Source: RUG14130 sp045598325 (lineage in GTDB: Bacteria; Bacillota; Clostridia; Christensenellales; Aristaeellaceae). Taken from it: a DNA stretch of 54,553 nt. The stretch's first letter is position 1. Every line of letters starts with the position of its first letter. The stretch covers positions 1-54,553 of the forward strand of contig JAZLLT010000083.1 in NCBI GenBank assembly GCA_045598325.1, read 5' to 3'. The position numbers were made by a program, and so were the translations under genes. The notes below the pieces were generated by a model. It was not told the origin of the DNA. It made no database searches and saw nothing but the letters and a program-made list of their open reading frames with translations. Positions 48,205 to 54,553 of the stretch are shown in pieces.

Positions 48205-48233
48205 TTGAAACATTACAGCAAGGCTGATACAAT
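48205..48233 (+). promoter_or_regulatory. Promoter of the MFS transporter
   Basis: TTGAAA (48205-48210) and TACAAT (48228-48233) are 17 bases apart. Confidence 0.65.
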
Positions 48234-48277
48234 GCCGTAAGTGCCCGAACGGCCACAATAAAGCAAGGGAGGCAGAC

Positions 48278-49480
48278 ATGGAAAACGAAAGCCGGAGCGC
48301 CATTTCTCCCCGTACGCTGTGGCGGCGGATGGCGCTGACCGAGATATTCTATAATTTCTGTTTTGCTTCCTCCAATTACCGCACCGTGTTCCTGCAGGAA
48401 CTGGGCTTCGGCACGGGCAGGATCGGACTCGTGGCGTCCCTGTCCTCCGTGGTGGGCATTTTCGCCTCGCCCGTGTTCGGCGTGCTGTCGGACAAGATCC
48501 GCTCGGTCAAGTTGAGTTTCATCCTGTGTCTGTCCCTTTCCGCCATCCTGATGCTCTTCGTGCCGGTCGCCGTGAGCGCGGGCGCGGGAGGAAGTTACGC
48601 GGGCGTGTTCGCCATACTGGTCTTTTCTGCCCTGTTCACGGGTCCCGCCATGGACATGATGGAGAACTGGCTCGTGCAGATCGACCTCAGATACCGCGAG
48701 GTGTCCTACGGCTCCATGCGCATCTGGGCGTCGCTGGCGTTTGCCGCCATGAGCCTCATCTATGTGCCCGTGCTCAAGCATATCGCTACCTCGTGGGTGT
48801 ATGTGCTGTACTTTTTGTTCGCCCTGCCCGCCATCGGCATCGCCCTGTGCGTGCCCTCCTTCGGGGGAAGCGGAGCAGGGAAACGGCAGCGCCTGCGGGA
48901 CATGCCCTTCCGTGAGGTCATCAACAGGCCCTTCATTATCTTCCTGATCTTCTCGATGCTGCACAATATCCCGTCCAACTGGAAAAACACTTACTTCATC
49001 TATATTCTGAACCTCTGCGGCTACGACAGCAAACTGTTCGGACTGTTCATGTGCGTGAGCGCCTGCTTCGAGGTGCCTGCCCTGCTCATGAGCCGCCGCG
49101 CGGTGGACAAGTACGGTCCCGTCAAGCCCATGCTGGTCAGTTACCTGCTCATCGTGGCGGAAGCCGTGCTCCTCGCCTCCGCCCATTCCATCGTGCCCAT
49201 CCTGATCGCACAATTGTTCAAGGGCGCGTCCGCGGGCATGCTGTACGCCTGCCAGATCCGCTATATCTACCGTATTTCGCCGGACGGGCTCCACACCACC
49301 GCCCAGACCCTCGTCTCCTCGTTCAACTCCATCGTTTCCATTGTCGCCTCCGCCGCGGGCGGTTTCCTGCTGGCGGCCATGGGCACGCGACCTTTCTTCC
49401 TGGTCATCGCCGTGATGGAGGCTGCCGCGCTTGTCTATTTCGCGCTCAATCAAAAGGGAAAAAATGTCGTTGCGGCGTGA
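48278..49480 (+). CDS. Major facilitator superfamily transporter
   Basis: 400 residues with 12 predicted membrane segments. The N-terminal half reads TEIFYNFCFASSNYRTVFLQ and a loop SPVFGVLSDKIRSVKL, the MFS signature GxLsDrxg-like motif between helices 2 and 3. It resembles the MFS_1-like/LacY and nucleoside-transporter branch. Neither substrate nor direction can be told. GGGAGG lies five bases before the ATG; the gene stands alone. Confidence 0.88.
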   Translation: MENESRSAISPRTLWRRMALTEIFYNFCFASSNYRTVFLQELGFGTGRIGLVASLSSVVGIFASPVFGVLSDKIRSVKLSFILCLSLSAILMLFVPVAVSAGAGGSYAGVFAILVFSALFTGPAMDMMENWLVQIDLRYREVSYGSMRIWASLAFAAMSLIYVPVLKHIATSWVYVLYFLFALPAIGIALCVPSFGGSGAGKRQRLRDMPFREVINRPFIIFLIFSMLHNIPSNWKNTYFIYILNLCGYDSKLFGLFMCVSACFEVPALLMSRRAVDKYGPVKPMLVSYLLIVAEAVLLASAHSIVPILIAQLFKGASAGMLYACQIRYIYRISPDGLHTTAQTLVSSFNSIVSIVASAAGGFLLAAMGTRPFFLVIAVMEAAALVYFALNQKGKNVVAA

Positions 49481-49494
49481 CACACCCCGCGCCC

Positions 49495-49537
49495 ATCCGT
49501 CCCGTCCCGCTTGTGACGGGGCGGATTTGTTTTTTTC
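49495..49537 (+). terminator. Terminator of the MFS gene
   Basis: ATCCGTCCCGTC and GACGGGGCGGAT pair (one G-T), then TTTGTTTTTTT. Confidence 0.85.
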
Positions 49538-49541
49538 CTTT

Positions 49542-49582
49542 ACATATTTTATGTTGTCAAATCGGTGAATCGGTGGTAAAAT
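49542..49582 (+). promoter_or_regulatory. lepB-operon promoter with Crp/Fnr-like palindrome
   Basis: The palindrome ACATA-TTT-TATGT (49542-49554) ends on the first base of the -35 box TTGTCA (49554-49559). TAAAAT follows after 17 bases. Confidence 0.6.
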
Positions 49583-49628
49583 TCAATATGGGCTTATGTG
49601 TGCCCGAATAAATCGGAAAGTTGAAACT

Positions 49629-50177
49629 ATGAACAGCAAACGGAATTACGGCAAATACGCCGGAAAAAAATTCGAATGGCTCAAGACGGTTGAATTCTTT
49701 GTGGCCCTCGTCATCCTCATCTTTATCGTGTTCCGCTTCGTCATCGGTTTTTCCACGGTGGACGGCGTTTCCATGCAGACCACCCTCATGAAGGGCGAAA
49801 CGGTGTTTTATTCCCGCATCACGGGAGAGCCGGAATACGGCGATATCGTGTTCGTGCGCATCCCATCGGGTGAATACTATGTCAAGCGTGTCATCGCCAA
49901 GAGCGGCGACAGCGTGAATCTGACGGACGGCGTGCTGTCGGTCAACGGCGTGCCCGAGGAGGGCGCCTACATGAACGGCGTCACCAAGCCCGAAGATCTC
50001 GTGGTGAGTTATCCCTATACGGTGCCGGACGGCTGTCTGTTCCTGCTGGGCGACAACCGGGAGGAGAGCATCGACTCCCGCTCCTTCGGCGCCATCAGTC
50101 AGAAAGAAGTGAAGGGAAAGATCTTCTTCCGAATGGGAAAGAGGGAAGACCTGCCCTTTATGGGAAAGGTGAACTGA
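49629..50177 (+). CDS. lepB: Signal peptidase I
   Basis: 182 residues from the ATG at 49629 (an upstream in-frame start lacks an RBS). One N-terminal membrane anchor (VEFFVALVILIFIVFRFVIG, residues 21-40) is followed by the catalytic serine S48 in VDGVSMQTTL and the general base K86 in GEYYVKRVIAK. FLLGDNREESIDSRSFG and QKEVKGKIF are the usual C-terminal boxes. It cuts signal peptides from exported proteins, which are many in this window. It heads the operon that runs on to rsmI. Confidence 0.95.
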   Translation: MNSKRNYGKYAGKKFEWLKTVEFFVALVILIFIVFRFVIGFSTVDGVSMQTTLMKGETVFYSRITGEPEYGDIVFVRIPSGEYYVKRVIAKSGDSVNLTDGVLSVNGVPEEGAYMNGVTKPEDLVVSYPYTVPDGCLFLLGDNREESIDSRSFGAISQKEVKGKIFFRMGKREDLPFMGKVN

Positions 50178-50178
50178 T

Positions 50179-50781
50179 ATGACCATTGCATGTCTCGACC
50201 TTGAAGGCGTACTGGTGCCCGAAATCTGGATCGCGTTTTCCGAAGCCACCGGCATCCCGGAACTGCGCATCACTACCCGTGACGAGCCCGACTACGGGAA
50301 ACTCATGCGCTACCGCATGGGCATCCTCGACGCGCACGGACTGGGCTTAAATGAGATCCGCGAAACCATCGGAAAGATCGATCCCCTGCCCGGCGCGAAG
50401 GAGTTCATGGACGCCCTGCGCGCACATCATCAGGCCATCATCGTGAGCGACACCTTCACCCAGTTCGCGGGTCCGCTCATGGCGAAACTCGGCTATCCCA
50501 CCATCTTCTGCAACACCCTCGTGGCGGACGAAAAGGGCCGCATCGTGGACTACAGGATGCGCTGCGCGCACAGTAAACTCACCACGGTGAGGGCGCTCCA
50601 GTCCATGGGCTTTGAGACCGTCGCCACGGGTGACAGCCACAACGACCTCGAAATGATCCGGGCGAGCAAGGCGGGGTTCCTGTTCCGCTCCACGCCCGCC
50701 ATCATCAAAGACAATCCCGACCTGCCCCATTTTGATACTTACGGAGATTTGCTTTCCGCGTTTGAAGCCAATATGGATTAG
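50179..50781 (+). CDS. thrH: ThrH-like phosphoserine phosphatase (HAD family)
   Basis: 200 residues. The start IACLDLEGVLVPEIWIAF is almost the same as Pseudomonas ThrH from memory, with the nucleophile Asp7 and acid/base E9 in DLEG. RITTRDEPDYGKLM, IVSDTFTQFAGPLM (Ser and Thr of motif II) and ATGDSHNDLEMI (motif IV) complete the HAD set. ThrH is a phosphoserine phosphatase that can also transfer phosphate to homoserine. It could supply the SerB step absent from the serC-serA operon. One base separates it from lepB. Confidence 0.9.
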   Translation: MTIACLDLEGVLVPEIWIAFSEATGIPELRITTRDEPDYGKLMRYRMGILDAHGLGLNEIRETIGKIDPLPGAKEFMDALRAHHQAIIVSDTFTQFAGPLMAKLGYPTIFCNTLVADEKGRIVDYRMRCAHSKLTTVRALQSMGFETVATGDSHNDLEMIRASKAGFLFRSTPAIIKDNPDLPHFDTYGDLLSAFEANMD

Positions 50782-50790
50782 GAGGACGCC

Positions 50791-51315
50791 ATGAAAAACG
50801 AAGTGCTTTCCGCCATCGAAGACCGCCGCTCCATCCGTTCCTATACGCCCGTTCAGGTGACCGATGAGCAACTGGAGGCGCTCAAAAACGCCGCCGTGCA
50901 GGCTCCCTCCGCGGTCAACCGCCAGCCCTACCACTTTACCTTCGTGCGCAGCAAAGAGATCCTCGACGATTTCCGCGCGGACGCGAGGAAGGCGACGGGC
51001 GACGAAAGCGACATGCTCCGCGGCGCGCCCATGGTCTGCTTCATCTTTTCCGACAAGCAGAACCAGTGGGGTCATGTGGACAGCGGCATCGCCACTGAAA
51101 ATCTGGCGCTCGCCGCCCATTCCATGGGTCTCGGCAGCGTCATCCTCGGCATGCCCCGCTTCGTATTCAACAACGAAACCATGGCGGCAAAGTGGGAAAA
51201 GATCCTGCTCTGCCCCGGAAACATGTCTTTCTGCATCGCCATTGCCATCGGCAATCCCGCCGCGGGCAAAGGACCCCATCCCGTCCGTGAAGGACTCATC
51301 GATGTATTGGACTAG
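50791..51315 (+). CDS. Nitroreductase-family protein
   Basis: 174 residues, the short, single-domain type. RRSIRSYTPVQVTDEQLEAL at the start and QAPSAVNRQPYHFTFV form the FMN-binding site; NLALAAHSMGLGSVILG is the next conserved helix. These enzymes reduce nitro groups or quinones with NAD(P)H. The physiological substrate is unknown. AGGAGG lies five bases before the ATG. It lies in the lepB operon. Confidence 0.9.
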   Translation: MKNEVLSAIEDRRSIRSYTPVQVTDEQLEALKNAAVQAPSAVNRQPYHFTFVRSKEILDDFRADARKATGDESDMLRGAPMVCFIFSDKQNQWGHVDSGIATENLALAAHSMGLGSVILGMPRFVFNNETMAAKWEKILLCPGNMSFCIAIAIGNPAAGKGPHPVREGLIDVLD

Positions 51316-51319
51316 ATAA

Positions 51320-53173
51320 ATGAAGGTTTGGAAACTGCTGACTGCGCTTATCGTCCTGCTGCTGACCGTGACCGCACTTGCGCAGGCGCCCGAGCGCGTG
51401 GAACTGGACATCCATGAACTTGTTCTGGATCTGGCGGGGGAAAATCCCACTGCCGTCCTGACCGCCGCCGTCTTCCCGGAGGGCGCGGAGAACAATCTCA
51501 AGTGGTATGTCTCGGACGACAAAGTGCTGTCCTGCGAAAACGGACAGTTGACCGCCCTGCGCAGAGGCAAGGCGGTTGTCACCGTGCGCCCGCACGGCTA
51601 CGGCAATATCAAGGACAGCTGCTCGGTGACCGTCATCGACAGCCGCATCCCCGAGCGCATCGCGGCGTATCCGTCGTCCATCAGCCTCGAGCCGTTCCAG
51701 ACCCGCCAAATCGAATGTATTTCTCTGCCCGGGACTTCCTCGTGCGAGTATCTTTATAAAAGCGGCAACAACCGCATCGTCACCGTGGACGAGACGGGTC
51801 TCGTGACCGCGGTAGGGCAGGGGAGCAGCCGCGTCACCGTGGTGAGCGCCCTCGACCCCAATGTTTCCGTCACCATTCCCGTGACCGTGCAGTACGGAAA
51901 GCGCATCACGGATCTTTCCTTCCCCACCGCCGTCATCACCATGGAAAGAGGCGAGACCGCCTATTGCGGGCTTGTGCGTGAGCCTGCGGACAGCAGCAAC
52001 GCCATCCTGTATGTATCCTCGGACGAGGATGTGGTCCGCGTGGACGAGGACGGCACCCTGACTGCTCTGTGCTACGGCAAGGCGCAGATCACCGCCACCT
52101 CCCACCGCAACCTCGCGGTCACCGCGAGCATGTGGGTCATGGTGACGGACAGCCTGTATCCTACCAAGATCAACTGCACCCCGGAAGAGCCGCCCGTGCT
52201 GGGCATCGGCGACAGCGTGACGCTCTCCGTTTCCATGGAGCCCGCGGGCTGCGATGACCGCTACTACATCTCCTCCTCCCACGGGGACATCGTTTCCGTG
52301 AAGGGAGACACGATCACCGGTCTCAAGCGGGGCATGTCGGTCATTTCCGTGTTCAGCGTCTATAACGACAAACTGGTCAAGGATATCCCCGTCGTTGTCG
52401 AGGACGGGGAAGTGGTACTGCGCATGCCCTTGCGCCGCACGGACGAAGCGGGCATCGCGGACAATGTGGCCTGCATCCGCGCCGTCAGGGAATGTGCCTT
52501 CAAAGAACTCGACGCGCTCAATGACGCGGGTGTGCTCATCAAGGAAAAGGAGTATGAGCGCCGCAGGGAGATCATCGAAAATGCCTTCACGATGTACGAT
52601 TTCGTCTGGACCGTGAACGAAGTGCAGAAGTACTGGTCGCCTGCCAACAGCGAAGGCGGCGCCAAGGACTTTAAGCCCGGCACTTTCTATTACGGGCTTC
52701 CCTATACCTCGGGCTCCAACTACAACCACACCTACAGCGTGGAAAAGGCGCTGGAGGAGGAACGCTATGTGCCCGTGGAGGGCAAGGAGTACTATCTGCT
52801 CAAAAAGTCCCCCTATGCCTCCGCCACCGCCTACGCCGGAAACGACTGTTCCGCTTTCGTGGCGCTCTGCATGTGGGAGCACACCGTGTACGCGGGCAAT
52901 CCCGTCAAGACCGGCACCCTCTATTACGATTACCGCCTCGTCCATTTTGAGGATCCCATGGAACTGCGCCCCGGTGACATCCTCGTGCGCCACAGCGTCC
53001 ATGTGGTCATGTTCCTGTACTGGGCGGACGAGGAACACACGCAGGCCGTGTTCATCCAGCAGGGCGGCAGCGAGCCCGGCATCAACACGGTGAACACCGT
53101 TGTGCAGGATATTTCCTACTATACGGACGACTATTACCGTCTGCGCCGTATCAGGAACTTTACCGAGGACTGA
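51320..53173 (+). CDS. Secreted Big2-repeat protein with NlpC/P60-like hydrolase domain
   Basis: 617 residues. A signal peptide (LLTALIVLLLTVTALAQA) precedes about four Ig-like Big2 repeats (residues 25-360), each with a core like DGTLTALCYGKAQITATS or GLVTAVGQGSSRVTVVS. A helical region follows (about 375-430). The C-terminal 190 residues look like an NlpC/P60-type domain: the nucleophile Cys in YAGNDCSAFVALCMW (near 512), ELRPGDILVRHSVHVVMFLYW with the His, and VFIQQGGSEPG. Such enzymes cut cell-wall peptides. Its RBS is weak, and translation may depend on the preceding gene, four bases away. Confidence 0.87.
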   Translation: MKVWKLLTALIVLLLTVTALAQAPERVELDIHELVLDLAGENPTAVLTAAVFPEGAENNLKWYVSDDKVLSCENGQLTALRRGKAVVTVRPHGYGNIKDSCSVTVIDSRIPERIAAYPSSISLEPFQTRQIECISLPGTSSCEYLYKSGNNRIVTVDETGLVTAVGQGSSRVTVVSALDPNVSVTIPVTVQYGKRITDLSFPTAVITMERGETAYCGLVREPADSSNAILYVSSDEDVVRVDEDGTLTALCYGKAQITATSHRNLAVTASMWVMVTDSLYPTKINCTPEEPPVLGIGDSVTLSVSMEPAGCDDRYYISSSHGDIVSVKGDTITGLKRGMSVISVFSVYNDKLVKDIPVVVEDGEVVLRMPLRRTDEAGIADNVACIRAVRECAFKELDALNDAGVLIKEKEYERRREIIENAFTMYDFVWTVNEVQKYWSPANSEGGAKDFKPGTFYYGLPYTSGSNYNHTYSVEKALEEERYVPVEGKEYYLLKKSPYASATAYAGNDCSAFVALCMWEHTVYAGNPVKTGTLYYDYRLVHFEDPMELRPGDILVRHSVHVVMFLYWADEEHTQAVFIQQGGSEPGINTVNTVVQDISYYTDDYYRLRRIRNFTED

Positions 53174-53174
53174 C

Positions 53175-54071
53175 ATGATCGATGTATGTTTGCTGGGCAC
53201 GGGAGGCATGATGCCCCTGCCCGAGCGTTTTCTGACTTCCCTTTATTTGCGCACCGACGGACGCGCCCTCATGATCGACTGCGGCGAGGGCACCCAGACC
53301 GCCATGCGCAAGGCGGGCATGCGCTTCAAAAAGGTGGAAGCGCTGCTCATCACCCATTTCCACGCGGACCACATCAGCGGGCTTCCGGGCCTGCTTCTGA
53401 CCCTCGGCAACGAGGAGCGGGAGGAACCCCTCCACATCTACGGTCCCGCGGGTCTCAAAAAAGTGGTCTCCTCCCTGCGGGTCATCGTGCCCGAACTGCC
53501 CTATGAGACCGTCTGCCACGAACTGCCGGAGGAAGGCGGCGAGTTTGACGCGGCGGGACTTCATGTGACCGCGTTTCCCGCCGATCATGGCATGGACTGC
53601 TTCGGCTATCAAATGACCCTGCCGCGCCCCGGCAAGTTCGATCCCGAAAAGGCGAAGAAAAACGGCGTGCCCATGAGCCTGTGGGGAAAACTGCAGGACG
53701 GTCTGTCCGTGGACGGATTCACGCCCGCCGATGTGCTGGGCGAACCGCGCAGGGGGCTCAAACTCCTCTACTGCACCGATACCCGCCCCGTGGAAAATAT
53801 CGTCACTTTGGGCAAAGACGCCGACCTGCTCATTCTGGAAGGGATGTTCGGCGGCACCGAAAAGGACGAGCGCGCCCGCTTCACCCGTCATTCCACTATG
53901 AACGAGGCGGCGTCCCTCGCCGCCCGTGCGAACGCGAAAAAACTCTGGCTCACCCATTACAGCCCCGCCAATCCCCATCCCGAGGAATTCGAAGAGGAGA
54001 TCCGGGGGATATTCGAAAATACGGTCATTTCCGTAGACGGCATGACCGAGACGCTGAAATTCGAGGAATAG
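53175..54071 (+). CDS. rnz: Ribonuclease Z (tRNA 3'-processing)
   Basis: 298 residues from the ATG at 53175; the frame runs 25 codons further back, but inside the previous gene and without an RBS. The metallo-beta-lactamase motif LITHFHADHISGLPGL (H61, H63, D65, H66) is complete; ADHGMDCFGY and LLYCTDTRP supply further metal ligands, and HSTMNEAA and LTHYSPA complete the usual C-terminal motifs. It trims the 3' trailers of tRNA precursors. One base separates it from the gene before. Confidence 0.93.
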   Translation: MIDVCLLGTGGMMPLPERFLTSLYLRTDGRALMIDCGEGTQTAMRKAGMRFKKVEALLITHFHADHISGLPGLLLTLGNEEREEPLHIYGPAGLKKVVSSLRVIVPELPYETVCHELPEEGGEFDAAGLHVTAFPADHGMDCFGYQMTLPRPGKFDPEKAKKNGVPMSLWGKLQDGLSVDGFTPADVLGEPRRGLKLLYCTDTRPVENIVTLGKDADLLILEGMFGGTEKDERARFTRHSTMNEAASLAARANAKKLWLTHYSPANPHPEEFEEEIRGIFENTVISVDGMTETLKFEE

Positions 54072-54073
54072 AC

Positions 54074-54553
54074 ATGGCAGCACTTTATGTGGTCGCGACC
54101 CCCATCGGGAATTTGAATGACCTCACGCCCCGCATGCGTGAGGCCCTTGAAAACTGCGACCTCATCGCCGCGGAGGACACCCGCGTCACCATGAAACTGC
54201 TTCAGGTCATGGACATCCACAAGCCCATGGTCAGTTGCCACCGCCACAACGAGGACGGCAAAAAGGACGCCATAATCGAAAAAATGCTGGCGGAGGACCT
54301 CACGGTCTCGCTGACCTGCGACGCGGGCACGCCCGGCATCTCCGACCCCGGCGAGGCGCTTATCGCGGCGGCGTGGGAAGCGGGCATCCCGGTCGTACCC
54401 GTGAGCGGGCCTTCCGCGGCGATAACCGCGCTTTCCGCGAGCGGCTTTGACACGCGGGAATTCGCGTTTTTCGGCTTCCTGCCGCGTGAAAACAAGGAGC
54501 TTAAGGAAAAGCTGCTGGCTATCCACGCAAGCGGCGTGCGCACCTGCGTGCTG
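54074..54553 (+). CDS. rsmI: 16S rRNA (cytidine-1402-2'-O)-methyltransferase RsmI (5' part)
   Basis: The first 160 residues of RsmI; the window ends inside the gene. Diagnostic segments are LYVVATPIGNLNDLTPR at the start, LIAAEDTRVT, ISDPGEAL and VSGPSAAITALSASGF, all of the tetrapyrrole-methylase fold. RsmI puts a 2'-O-methyl on C1402 of 16S rRNA, the nucleotide that RsmH also methylates. GAGG precedes the ATG by about seven bases. It is the last visible gene of the lepB operon. Confidence 0.95.
   Translation, partial: MAALYVVATPIGNLNDLTPRMREALENCDLIAAEDTRVTMKLLQVMDIHKPMVSCHRHNEDGKKDAIIEKMLAEDLTVSLTCDAGTPGISDPGEALIAAAWEAGIPVVPVSGPSAAITALSASGFDTREFAFFGFLPRENKELKEKLLAIHASGVRTCVL

Noticed and set aside
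51296..53209. 637-codon minus-strand open frame
   Set aside because: It is antisense to the Big2-NlpC/P60 gene, which has a signal peptide and recognisable repeats.
1..54553. Search for tRNA, rRNA, prophage, integron or transposase genes that might explain the methyltransferase
   Set aside because: I recognised none on either strand. A few short or degenerate pieces could be missed by eye.

Overview
The window looks like the chromosome of an uncultured, GC-rich, Gram-positive anaerobe of the Clostridia, probably from gut or rumen. This is an inference from content: sigma-A promoters of TTGACA-17-TATAAT type, strong GGAGG ribosome-binding sites, a small single-anchor signal peptidase, an HPr-like protein of Crh type, a corrinoid methyl-transfer system, a free-standing NrdD-like tail, and many sugar-polymer hydrolases with ABC importers. 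I found no rRNA, tRNA, CRISPR array, insertion-sequence transposase or phage gene.

Layout. 1-2681: a large secreted protein with four peptidoglycan-binding repeats, cut by the window edge. 2895-4547: efp and a Xaa-Pro peptidase. 4720-8514: a corrinoid protein and two UroD-family methyltransferases, with a C39-like peptidase and gene remnants between them. 8543-10783: a flavin-reductase-like protein, a 6-carboxytetrahydropterin-synthase homologue with a zinc ribbon, and a small membrane protein. 10835-12415: an AbrB-type regulator with an ABC ATPase and permease. 12693-23137: carbohydrate genes (GH4, GH3, esterase-like hydrolase, sugar ABC permeases and binding protein) with an ABC-F protein. 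23251-26312: a secreted protein and a polar amino acid importer. 26313-26758: a repeat-rich spacer.

26759-32659 is the most interesting stretch: one tightly packed minus-strand operon. In transcription order it holds a D-amino-acid-aminotransferase-like protein, rsmH, a divergent Tgt paralogue, a homologue of the ArmA/RmtB 16S rRNA m7G1405 methyltransferases, an SGNH-GDPD fusion and a GH43 enzyme. RsmH acts on C1402 and the ArmA/RmtB family on G1405, three nucleotides apart in helix 44. RsmI, the second C1402 enzyme, begins at 54074.

32705-41016: galM, an iron-type DtxR regulator, a secreted cystatin-like protein, two DEDDh exonucleases (one fused to an HD domain), a PatB-type lyase, a Crh-like protein and an NSS transporter. 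41328-45452: a serine operon, serC-serA-DUF1015-Crp/Fnr. 45534-49480: an NrdD-tail protein, a NitT/TauT-type ABC importer and an MFS transporter. 49629 to the end: one operon of lepB, a ThrH-like phosphatase, a nitroreductase, a Big2-NlpC/P60 protein, rnz and rsmI. The ThrH-like enzyme could supply the phosphoserine phosphatase step missing from the serC-serA operon.

Two kinds of short repeats lie between genes: REP-like hairpins of a GTAGGGGCGG...CCGCCCGC type, and larger inverted-repeat elements resembling MITEs.
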